Virus record (IMG/VR): IMGVR_UViG_3300023284_000379
Location: 1-42,436 of that record
DNA length: 42,436 nt
Source: a virus
Reading direction: 5' to 3' (one strand)
The position numbers were made by a program, and so were the translations under genes. A model generated the notes under the pieces. The model was not told the origin of the DNA. It made no database searches and was given only the letters and a program-made list of their open reading frames with translations. Within the stretch, counting starts at the first letter, position 1. Every line of letters begins with the position of its first letter. Shown in pieces: positions 1 to 6,385 of this stretch.

Positions 1-144
1 AAAGTTGACGCCGAGAATACGGTGAATCGCGTATCTTCAAAGCGTTCTTTACGCTGCCAAGGTGCAATTGTCACTTCAGTTGACCGGGGGATGCGAATAG
101 ACGTTGGCGTCATCTCAACAAGCAAAACTGATCCGTCGGCTAGA
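1..144. repeat. Left copy of 144-bp terminal direct repeat
   Basis: These bases are identical to 42293-42436. The capsid reading frame runs through the repeat without a break, so this is most simply the overlap of a circular or circularly permuted genome cut at an arbitrary point. It does not look like a biological terminal repeat placed between genes. Confidence 0.95.
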
Positions 145-977
145 AATTGACTGGGCATAACATCCTTGATCGCAGACAAAGCTTTGAGTCGCGCAAGGTT
201 GGTGCCTTGAGTCGTCCTGTCAGTTTCAACAAGTTCCAGTTGAGGCCAAATGTCATTAGCCACAAACATCATAACTGAATCTGGCATTTGCGCTGCGCGA
301 TCCGTGGTGAACATGGTAGCCAGTAAATTGACCGCCTCAGTGTAAACCACGGCCTTGTTGACAGGGCTAGCCCAATCCGTCATAGAGGCAGCTTGTAGCA
401 ACGTGCCAGGCGAGTTAGTCAAACCTGTCAGCGTAGTCAGTACACCATTGACATTGATCGCAATTTTGCTGTTACCCAGAACCAAGGTCTCATCACGCTT
501 CAAGCGCACCGCAATAGTTGCAGCGCTGGCACCATCACCTTGCTTGTAGCTGAAGCCAGTTTGACGCCAAGGAATATGGAAATCTGAATGGTAAATAGGC
601 TGTGGTGTCCAGTTGAAAACATAATCGGTTTGCTGACTTTTGCGATCAGAAACATTCATGCTTACTTGGGCATCAAATTCATTCATGTCCTGAAAGCCGA
701 TCAACGTTTCAAACAAAGAAACGTTGACGCCAACGCCAGGGGCCGCCACAAGAACATCATAAAGAGTGGGGTTATACTGGCGCACCATCTCGACATCTTC
801 CAGCATGCGCCGGTGATCGTCATAGTGAAGCGTGCCGTCAGTGTTATTAAGGACCATGCCATCCTGATTGGTCAGCAACTTCTCAGCCCACGCTGCGTTA
901 CGAATCGCTTGATCTGCATACCGGCCGAGCTGATTATAAAACTGGCCTGGCCCTTCAATAATTGCTTGCATTCCCAT
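1..977 (-). CDS. Major capsid protein, 5' part (gene wraps through the window ends)
   Basis: Reading leftwards from an ATG at 977, the frame stays open to base 1 and continues at 42292 down to a TAA at 42235-42237, giving 344 residues when the circle is closed. The ATG has a GAGG ribosome site six bases upstream. The protein starts MGMQAIIEGPGQFYNQ and ends with a basic VRQDRNGRSGVSFATKA tail. It is the right size for an HK97-fold capsid protein and directly follows the protease and decoration-like genes. I assign it to the DUF2184-type capsid group by gene order and general look, not by a search. Within this window it appears as two fragments, the second at 42235-42436. Confidence 0.85.
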   Translation of the reverse strand, partial: MGMQAIIEGPGQFYNQLGRYADQAIRNAAWAEKLLTNQDGMVLNNTDGTLHYDDHRRMLEDVEMVRQYNPTLYDVLVAAPGVGVNVSLFETLIGFQDMNEFDAQVSMNVSDRKSQQTDYVFNWTPQPIYHSDFHIPWRQTGFSYKQGDGASAATIAVRLKRDETLVLGNSKIAINVNGVLTTLTGLTNSPGTLLQAASMTDWASPVNKAVVYTEAVNLLATMFTTDRAAQMPDSVMMFVANDIWPQLELVETDRTTQGTNLARLKALSAIKDVMPSQFLADGSVLLVEMTPTSIRIPRSTEVTIAPWQRKERFEDTRFTVFSAST

Positions 978-989
978 AACAGACCTCGT

Positions 990-1430
990 TTATAAGATTC
1001 GAATGACGCCGAAACCAGCGCCAGATTTTGCGCCAACACCAGAAGTAACAACTTCCTGGACGTAACCTAGTACGCCGATACCGGCAACGGCAGGCGCTTT
1101 CAGCGTACCGTCGCCAGCGCTAGCGACTTCGGCGCCGACAGTTAACGTAACACCGCCACCAAAGCGAGCTAGAACCAGCGAGCCCTTGGGAGCGTCGCCA
1201 TAATGCACGGTTTCATTGTCAACATAAGCGCGGTTAATGTTGCCAGCTTCACCAATACTGATATCGGCAAACATAGCCCGAACTGGCGCGTCTTCTGCCG
1301 TCGCATTAACGACAACGTCAACGCCGGATTGGATTAGAAGGTGGCCAGGTAAGATGCCAGCAGCACCTGCCAAAGCTTCGCTACGAAGACCAGGCGCATT
1401 TGGTGAAACAAAAATTGCTGAAGCTCCCAT
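990..1430 (-). CDS. Head decoration / structural cement-like protein
   Basis: This 146-residue protein is rich in Gly, Ala and Val, with no Cys and few charged residues, as in beta-rich capsid cement proteins. It begins MGASAIFVSPNAPG and contains a GNINRAYVDNETVHYGDAPK stretch in mid-protein. It lies between the DUF2213 protease (2 bp upstream) and the major capsid gene (12 bp downstream), the usual place for a decoration or cement protein in phages with this protease. The ATG at 1430 has only a weak GAGAG ribosome site. The structural role is inferred from position and composition. Confidence 0.6.
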   Translation of the reverse strand: MGASAIFVSPNAPGLRSEALAGAAGILPGHLLIQSGVDVVVNATAEDAPVRAMFADISIGEAGNINRAYVDNETVHYGDAPKGSLVLARFGGGVTLTVGAEVASAGDGTLKAPAVAGIGVLGYVQEVVTSGVGAKSGAGFGVIRIL

Positions 1431-1432
1431 AA

Positions 1433-2713
1433 TTATGCACTCTCATGTAATTTAAGGACTGTTGCGCCGCCCGCGTTGGTAGTCTGCGCGGCATTCACGC
1501 TGTAATTTTGATCTGGGGAAATCTTGGAAGCCATGCTTTGCAGAGAAACCAAACTCATTTTGTCGGCATCGTCTTGCGTGACGCCGCTATTGACAACCAG
1601 ATCGGAAACAACTTTCCGGGTTGCCGCTTGGGCGTCTTGATATTCTTTGAAGCTGTCGGCATTGGCAACAAAGTCAGCTGCCTGCTCGGCGTTAATGGTG
1701 TTAACAAAACTACCCGCCTTTTCAACTACGATCGTAGCCGCTTCGAGCGTAACCTCTTCGGCGTTAGACAGGATGGCAGCAAGGCCGGTTTCAGACATCG
1801 CGTTAAGCTTGTCCTTATCGGTATTAGTGAAGCTGTTACCAGCATTGGCGATTAGAGCCAAAACGAATTTTTCCAGGTCCATATCATCAACCCCATCTTG
1901 GTTAGTAATTGAGCCGGGACTATCTAACGGTACAAAGCTCACTTTTCGTTCAACTGGTATTGGTTCCCCAGTAAAGACGATTTCTTGACTATCATTATAC
2001 CCAAAAGCGACAGAAAGCAAAGTTTCCTCTGTTCTGACTATAATTCGGTCAGGGTTTAGTAAAATCTCGGATACCCATGAACCTTCGCCAAACCGTTGGC
2101 GAACCGCCATATGGGCCTTTTCTTCGAGCTCACTGACTGATTCGGCCAGGTTGCAAATGGTGATATCTGAATTGATTGTGAAGGTTTCTTTTCCCGCTGG
2201 CGTCGCATTTAGCAGGATGGCAACGTGATCAAACTGAATGTTGCTTAGTGATGAATCAAACTTCTCGCCGTTTAACATGCCCGGCTTATTGTCACGATCT
2301 GCATTTAGTCCAGTGCTGACGCCTATTTTCTCGCCCGCTTCAATGCGACGAATGATTTCTTTGCCTCGGTCATCCTTTTCAGCGATTTCAACGTCAAAAA
2401 TCAGATCATTGATAACCCTGGGGCCATCCATTACGGGATTCGAGACCATGCCGCCAACGCCGAAAGCATTAACCGCCAATGGATGAAACGCGCTTATGTT
2501 TTGACCGTCAACAACAGGATGGGAGGCCGGAGCGTGTAATTCACTGAGCTGCTTGAAAGAATTGAGGATCTGATCAAACGGATACCGAAGCCGATTCATT
2601 ACTGTATCGCCCACGACTGAAACCATGCTGGTCACAATGTGCTCACGGTTGTTGATTTGACGGCGCTCAAACTTACCGGAAGATGTCGAATTAATGGTGA
2701 TCTTTTGTGGCAT
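1433..2713 (-). CDS. DUF2213-family prohead protease with scaffold-like C-terminus
   Basis: The first ~200 of 426 residues resemble the DUF2213 phage family, a prohead-maturation protease type, with the sequences ASHPVVDGQ, a DLIFDVEIAEKDDRGKEIIRRIEAG helix and KIGVSTGLNAD. From about residue 270 the protein is mainly Ala/Asp/Glu-rich helix, as in protease-scaffold fusions; no separate scaffold gene is seen nearby. It would cleave the scaffold during capsid maturation. No Shine-Dalgarno sequence precedes the ATG at 2713. Instead a sigma70-like promoter ends only seven bases upstream, so this may be the first gene of a leaderless head operon. A catalytic residue cannot be assigned by eye. Confidence 0.75.
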   Translation of the reverse strand: MPQKITINSTSSGKFERRQINNREHIVTSMVSVVGDTVMNRLRYPFDQILNSFKQLSELHAPASHPVVDGQNISAFHPLAVNAFGVGGMVSNPVMDGPRVINDLIFDVEIAEKDDRGKEIIRRIEAGEKIGVSTGLNADRDNKPGMLNGEKFDSSLSNIQFDHVAILLNATPAGKETFTINSDITICNLAESVSELEEKAHMAVRQRFGEGSWVSEILLNPDRIIVRTEETLLSVAFGYNDSQEIVFTGEPIPVERKVSFVPLDSPGSITNQDGVDDMDLEKFVLALIANAGNSFTNTDKDKLNAMSETGLAAILSNAEEVTLEAATIVVEKAGSFVNTINAEQAADFVANADSFKEYQDAQAATRKVVSDLVVNSGVTQDDADKMSLVSLQSMASKISPDQNYSVNAAQTTNAGGATVLKLHESA

Positions 2714-2720
2714 AGCGCCA

Positions 2721-2749
2721 ATTCTAAGTCATAAATCCAAATATGGCAA
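2721..2749 (-). promoter_or_regulatory. Promoter for the capsid operon (leaderless)
   Basis: On the minus strand TTGCCA (2749-2744) is followed after exactly 17 bp by TAGAAT (2726-2721). The ATG of the DUF2213 gene starts seven bases after the -10 box, where transcription would normally begin, and no ribosome site is present. Both point to a leaderless mRNA. Confidence 0.6.
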
Positions 2750-2750
2750 T

Positions 2751-2778
2751 TCACACCCAATCACACCCAATCACACCC
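2751..2778. repeat. Tandem 10-bp repeat beside the capsid-operon promoter
   Basis: TCACACCCAA occurs at 2751-2760 and 2761-2770, with a truncated third copy TCACACCC at 2771-2778. The array starts one base from the -35 box of the minus-strand promoter. The 10-bp period places each copy on nearly the same face of the helix, as for a regulator-binding array. Confidence 0.8.
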
Positions 2779-2813
2779 TGGAAATATTATTTCAGTTTAA
2801 TTGATTCTTTTGC

Positions 2814-2841
2814 TTGCGCCTGAGCGCATTATAGTTATACT
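2814..2841 (+). promoter_or_regulatory. Plus-strand promoter of the island (GCTTGCGC type)
   Basis: TTGCGC (2814-2819) is followed after 16 bp by TATACT (2836-2841), 26 bp before the first ATG of the island. The -35 region reads GCTTGCGC, the same octamer as at 26913-26920 (plus) and 24107-24100 (minus). Confidence 0.5.
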
Positions 2842-2867
2842 TCCCCCAGCAACTAAGGAACCAAACA

Positions 2868-3038
2868 ATGCAAAACCAACAAATGCTAGAAGCTTTAGAA
2901 GCCGCAAGACTTGAAATCGAGAGACTTAACAACCAGGTCCATCGCCTCATCAACCGCAACATACTTCTCGAAGCCGAAAACAAAACGCTCAAGGATGCAC
3001 AAAGCTCGATTCCTGAGACTGTGGGTATTGTTAACTGA
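2868..3038 (+). CDS. Small coiled-coil protein (56 aa)
   Basis: The frame starts at an ATG with an AAGGAA ribosome site and encodes 56 residues. Nearly all of it is one amphipathic helix with a leucine heptad pattern (MLEALEAARLEIERLNNQV, then LLEAENKTLK). No enzymatic motif is visible. It is the first gene of the plus-strand island, 26 bp behind a promoter and 9 bp before the next gene. A similar short helical protein is encoded at 21304-21483 in the early region. Function unknown; a small oligomerising or partner-binding protein is plausible. Confidence 0.6.
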   Translation: MQNQQMLEALEAARLEIERLNNQVHRLINRNILLEAENKTLKDAQSSIPETVGIVN

Positions 3039-3047
3039 GAGGTAGAA

Positions 3048-3365
3048 ATGAAACTAACAACAATCACCGTTTTTGAAGACAAAAATTTAGACGAGCCGCC
3101 GAAGGATCCTGTTGAGTTTATGAGCTTTTGGCAGCAAAAAATAGATCTCATTCCGCAAGAGTATGCTGGCAGCGGAAAGATAAATCTTGAAGTTACAGAG
3201 AGGTGGGAATGCGGCTATCTTGAGTTAAGCGTCACCTACGAGCGACATGAAACAGCCGCCGAAGAAGACGCCAGAATATACGGCGAAAATCGTGCAAAGG
3301 CATACACCAAAGAGCGAGAGCTTGAGCAGCTAGCAAGGCTTCAAGAGAAATACAAAGATAACTAA
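3048..3365 (+). CDS. Hypothetical phage protein (105 aa)
   Basis: ATG at 3048 follows a GAGAGGTAGAA ribosome site. The N-terminal half resembles a small alpha/beta domain with the segment EVTERWECGYLELSVTYER. The C-terminal third is a highly charged helix (ARIYGENRAKAYTKERELEQ). I do not recognise the family. It is the second gene of the island and is followed by 74 bp that hold the first copy of the recurring intergenic element. Confidence 0.6.
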   Translation: MKLTTITVFEDKNLDEPPKDPVEFMSFWQQKIDLIPQEYAGSGKINLEVTERWECGYLELSVTYERHETAAEEDARIYGENRAKAYTKERELEQLARLQEKYKDN

Positions 3366-3397
3366 CTAAAGGGCTTTAACGCTGTATAACTAAACCG

Positions 3398-3412
3398 GAT
3401 AAGCGGACATTT
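3398..3412 (+). promoter_or_regulatory. Recurring intergenic element, copy A
   Basis: GATAAGCGGACATTT lies 27 bp before the ATG at 3440. It shares a longer stretch, TAAACCGGA then AGCGGACATTT, with copy B. Confidence 0.6.
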
Positions 3413-3439
3413 AAATTTATATAGATAACGAGGTATAAC

Positions 3440-3754
3440 ATGTTTTTTAAAAAGAAAATGGCAACAATCAAGACCCCAAATCATTTGAATCTATTGGGCC
3501 TTAAAGCTGAAGATGTCGTAACCGGCTTCAAAGGCGTTATTTCTAGTGTGTCGTTCGATTTGTATGGCTGCATTCAAGCGGTACTAACCCCGGAAACAAA
3601 CAAGGACGGCAAGATAGAAAGCGGAAATTGGCTAGATGTAACGCGCCTCCGGCTGCTCAGCAACAAGCCCGTCATGGAATTACCAGACTTTTCCAAAGGA
3701 TATATCGCAGAAGGTCGAAAAGGCTGCGCAGATAAGCCAGCACCTACAGCATAG
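3440..3754 (+). CDS. Conserved phage hypothetical protein (104 aa)
   Basis: ATG at 3440 follows GAGG with a six-base spacer. After a basic start (MFFKKKMATIK) comes LGLKAEDVVTGFKGVISSVS followed by FDLYGCIQAVLTP, a pattern I recall from many phage proteins of unknown function: a small beta-barrel-like domain with a conserved G-F-K/E-G-V turn. The C-terminus is a Pro/Ala/Lys tail with one Cys. No function can be assigned. It sits between intergenic element copies A and B. Confidence 0.65.
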   Translation: MFFKKKMATIKTPNHLNLLGLKAEDVVTGFKGVISSVSFDLYGCIQAVLTPETNKDGKIESGNWLDVTRLRLLSNKPVMELPDFSKGYIAEGRKGCADKPAPTA

Positions 3755-3763
3755 CGGTAAACC

Positions 3764-3780
3764 GGAACAGCGGACATTTT
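3764..3780 (+). promoter_or_regulatory. Recurring intergenic element, copy B
   Basis: GGAACAGCGGACATTTT lies ten bases after a stop codon and runs directly into the GAGGGG ribosome site of the Lar-like gene. Confidence 0.6.
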
Positions 3781-3792
3781 GAGGGGTTGAAA

Positions 3793-4026
3793 ATGGATCT
3801 AAAACCTTGCCCGTTTTGCGGAGAAGTACCTGTTTTGCCTGACGGCAAAGGAACGCAATATGAAATATGGTGCGATTGCGGAATGGCTTGCTCAACTGTT
3901 CAAATACCTGACTTGATGACTATCGAAGAGAGAACGCAGGACGGATTCGCCAAGAATCGATATGGACAGAAGTTTATAGATAGGGCTAAGGACGAGGCTA
4001 TAAACAACTGGAACAACAGAGTTTAA
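3793..4026 (+). CDS. Lar-family restriction-alleviation-like protein
   Basis: The protein (77 aa) starts MDLKPCPFCGEVPVLPDGKG, the signature of the Lar (restriction alleviation) family: a CPFCG zinc knuckle, a second Cys pair (WCDCGMAC), and a C-terminal AINNWNNRV helix. Family members from Rac-type prophages modulate host type I restriction; most relatives are untested zinc-ribbon proteins. ATG at 3793 is preferred over the in-frame TTG at 3787 because it stands six bases after GAGGGG. An anti-restriction role would fit an early-type gene, yet it lies within the structural region. Confidence 0.75.
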   Translation: MDLKPCPFCGEVPVLPDGKGTQYEIWCDCGMACSTVQIPDLMTIEERTQDGFAKNRYGQKFIDRAKDEAINNWNNRV

Positions 4027-4029
4027 GTT

Positions 4030-4044
4030 GAATAGCGGAGATTC
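4030..4044 (+). promoter_or_regulatory. Recurring intergenic element, copy C
   Basis: GAATAGCGGAGATTC starts four bases after a stop codon. Its CGGAG core is the ribosome site of the ATG at 4050, which suggests that the element is at least partly a translation leader. Confidence 0.5.
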
Positions 4045-4049
4045 ATAAA

Positions 4050-4247
4050 ATGGAAGAGTTAATCGATTTATTAATCAGAATGGGTGCAGAAAAAGTGGTA
4101 TTTACTGATGGTCATTCTGGTGGTCATTATGATGACGATTTGCTTTATTTTGAATATAAAGGTAAGGCAGTGAAGATTATTGGCGAATGGCATAACGATG
4201 AAACAGTCGGTATTGCCTGTGATATTTACGATAAAGAAGGGGAATAA
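4050..4247 (+). CDS. Hypothetical acidic protein (65 aa)
   Basis: This small acidic protein begins with a helix (MEELIDLLIRMGAEKVVFTD). A glycine/histidine/aspartate-rich segment GHSGGHYDDD follows, then a beta-hairpin ending EWHNDETVGIACDIYDKEGE. The His/Asp cluster could bind a metal, but no family was recognised. The ribosome site is supplied by the preceding intergenic element. The next gene starts 5 bp downstream, so the two are probably co-translated. Confidence 0.55.
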   Translation: MEELIDLLIRMGAEKVVFTDGHSGGHYDDDLLYFEYKGKAVKIIGEWHNDETVGIACDIYDKEGE

Positions 4248-4252
4248 ACCCA

Positions 4253-4759
4253 ATGGAACAAATCAAGCGAATAAATAGATCGGCGCTATTATCGCATTGC
4301 GAAAAATATCGTTATACATTGTCTAGGTCTTGGAAGGACGAAGGGCTTACGTTTGCATATTTCGGCATTAATCCCTCTACTGCTGACGCGAACATTGACG
4401 ACGCTACAGTCAAAAAGTGGATTGGCTTTACTGAGCGCAATGGAGGCAAAGGCTTTATAGTTGGGAACGCTTTTGCGTATCGAGCTACAGATGTTAAGGA
4501 GCTGGCAAATTGTCAAGACCCTACAGGCGGGTCAGCAAACCTCAAGCATATAAACTCAATTATTGAGAAGGCAGATATCCTAGTTCCCTGTTGGGGTAGC
4601 ACAAACAAAGTACCAGCCAGGCTGAGAGGTCTTGTGAGTGCATTGTTAGGTGTTATTAGGGAATCTGGAAAGCCGATAAAAGTGTTTGGTTGGACTAAAA
4701 GTGACGATCCAAAGCACCCATTAATGCTGCCATATAATACCGAGCTGATTGATTTTTGA
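4253..4759 (+). CDS. DUF1643 family protein
   Basis: The 168-residue protein has the DUF1643 hallmarks: FAYFGINPSTADANIDDATV near residue 35, then GFIVGNAFAYRATDVKEL, and later ILVPCWGSTNK. Members occur in phages and bacteria as stand-alone single-domain proteins whose biochemical activity is not established to my knowledge. It is the last gene of the plus-strand island and converges on the MuF-like head gene with only six bases between the stop codons and no clear terminator. An accessory, host-directed role is likely but unproven. Confidence 0.8.
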   Translation: MEQIKRINRSALLSHCEKYRYTLSRSWKDEGLTFAYFGINPSTADANIDDATVKKWIGFTERNGGKGFIVGNAFAYRATDVKELANCQDPTGGSANLKHINSIIEKADILVPCWGSTNKVPARLRGLVSALLGVIRESGKPIKVFGWTKSDDPKHPLMLPYNTELIDF

Positions 4760-4765
4760 TAGCAG

Positions 4766-5716
4766 CTAAGCCGCCCGTCGCCCAGCCTGCGTAGATTCAA
4801 GCTTTAACAGCGCTTTCCTTTCAGCCTTAAACTTGGCCGTCTTGGCTGGCGTGTTGGCCTCTTCGATCACTGGCGCTTGTGCACACCGGCAATTCCACGG
4901 CGACACGGTTATCCTCTTGGCGTTTTCCTCTGGCGTTGCCAGCGTGCCATGCCAAATGGCGTGTTGATGCCTAACGCGACCATCACGAGCAGTCAGCCAC
5001 CTTAAAAGTATTTCCTCGTCAAGCTCTTCACTTGCCCGTTCGGCTTCCTTGGTTTGCGCCACTTGGAAAGCCTGGATTGTTTCAGTGCGGGCAATCACTT
5101 CTGCTCTAGACTTGCTCACGCCAATTCGGTCACGGATATTGCGCGTAACTTCGGCAATCCCTTGGCCCTGGTTGGCACCGTCAAACAATATTTGCCGGGT
5201 CTCTGCGGCCAAATTATCGGTCCAGCCTTCTAGCTTCTCAAATGATCTTTCAAAGAGAAATTGCAGGGCGTCAGCATGAATTGGCGGAAACGTACCGGCC
5301 GAAGTGGTGGCGAGAGATGGCGCTATACTAAATGGCGTCAATCCGGCTGCCACGGCCTGTTCTGCTGCCGTAGGTACTAGCGTTGCACCTTGAGCTCGTA
5401 GCGCCGAACGGCTGGCTGCCACACTACGCTCATAGCTTTGCAGTTGATACCTTGCTTGCCAATTTATCTCGACACCAATTTGCACACCCAAAAGAATTTC
5501 ATCAATCTGGGCCTGCATAAAAATCATGTAGGTGCGAATTTGAACCGGATTCATGGCAAACGGTTCCGGCGCTCTATTGGTTATCTGCGCGGATTTGTTC
5601 GCCTCTTTCAAGCTTCGAAAAATAACGTCTGAAAACTCACGCCAACGCTTATTAATCTCTCGTAGCCACATTTTTTCAATGGTCAGCGTGCGCGTTGGGT
5701 TTGATAGTCTGGTCAT
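4766..5716 (-). CDS. MuF-like minor head protein (phage Mu gpF / SPP1 gp7 family)
   Basis: The 316-residue protein has a helical N-terminal half and a C-terminal MuF domain. That domain carries KSRAEVIARTETIQAFQVAQ, then LRWLTARDGRVRHQHAIWHG, and ends with SPWNCRCAQAPV, the characteristic P-x-x-C-R-C motif. Such proteins bind the portal inside the prohead and are a few copies per virion. ATG at 5716 is preferred over the TTG at 5731. The start nearly abuts the LamG gene stop at 5721. The normal next genes (protease, capsid) are separated from it by the plus-strand island. Confidence 0.85.
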   Translation of the reverse strand: MTRLSNPTRTLTIEKMWLREINKRWREFSDVIFRSLKEANKSAQITNRAPEPFAMNPVQIRTYMIFMQAQIDEILLGVQIGVEINWQARYQLQSYERSVAASRSALRAQGATLVPTAAEQAVAAGLTPFSIAPSLATTSAGTFPPIHADALQFLFERSFEKLEGWTDNLAAETRQILFDGANQGQGIAEVTRNIRDRIGVSKSRAEVIARTETIQAFQVAQTKEAERASEELDEEILLRWLTARDGRVRHQHAIWHGTLATPEENAKRITVSPWNCRCAQAPVIEEANTPAKTAKFKAERKALLKLESTQAGRRAA

Positions 5717-5720
5717 TGGT

Positions 5721-6383
5721 TTATGGCGCAACTATGCTGTTTGGTATTGGTGGCTCTTCACTTGCAGTTGGACCATTGACTGTTAAATCTAACCCACCAA
5801 CTACATCATATTCAGGATCTTGCCCATTGAGTGGCGCATACATTAATAAGTTGCCACTCTTTATCTTTGGTGGTGAAATCCCAGATGACAATGACTTTAT
5901 CTCACCAGCAGTTAGCCCGATACCCCATATAGCACAATGTCCTATGTCTCCATCAAAGGGTTGTTCAGTTCCTAAGCCGCCTGAACCTGCACCAATTCTA
6001 ACTGGTGCGGTATTGGATGCCATGTTTCCAGTTACTGCCAGGGAGTTTTCCTCTACCCCTTCTAAGTAAACGCGTATAGCCGAACCATCGTAAGTTCCCG
6101 CAACGTGGCACCAAATTCCAGCAACTGAAGTTGTTGTTGCAACCACAACTGATTGACCACCTGCATTGACAGCAAATTGTAATTTATCTGCGGAGGTAAT
6201 TGACAATAGATATTGGAATTTCGACCCGGCATCTGCCCATTTAGCAAGAATCTTCTGTTCGCCATTAAGAGCTTCTATTCTTATCCAGGCTGATAAAGTA
6301 ATCTCATCACCGGTTAGGTCTAGAGCCGGTACATCACCAACTTCTATATAATCATTGTTAGCTTCTTCAAAATTTCTAGCCAT
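5721..6383 (-). CDS. LamG-domain (concanavalin A-like) virion protein
   Basis: Residues 1-160 form a LamG/pentraxin-type jelly roll: ITLSAWIRIEALNGEQKILAK near the start, then WCHVAGTYDGSAIRVYLEG and, at the end, GHCAIWGIGLTAGEIKSL. These are the standard strands of carbohydrate-binding LamG-3 domains. The last 60 residues are Gly/Pro-rich. It has no signal peptide, so surface display would be through the virion. It lies between the MuF-like gene and another beta-rich structural gene. A role as a capsid-surface or neck glycan-binding decoration is inferred from domain and position. Confidence 0.75.
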   Translation of the reverse strand: MARNFEEANNDYIEVGDVPALDLTGDEITLSAWIRIEALNGEQKILAKWADAGSKFQYLLSITSADKLQFAVNAGGQSVVVATTTSVAGIWCHVAGTYDGSAIRVYLEGVEENSLAVTGNMASNTAPVRIGAGSGGLGTEQPFDGDIGHCAIWGIGLTAGEIKSLSSGISPPKIKSGNLLMYAPLNGQDPEYDVVGGLDLTVNGPTASEEPPIPNSIVAP

Positions 6384-6385
6384 GA

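Noticed and set aside
588-995. 135-codon plus-strand frame
   Set aside because: It is antisense to the major capsid gene and its sequence has no protein-family look; the capsid frame is supported by order and a ribosome site.
2792-3151. 119-codon minus-strand frame opposite the first island genes
   Set aside because: Ser/Leu-rich shadow of the coiled-coil gene; no ribosome site.
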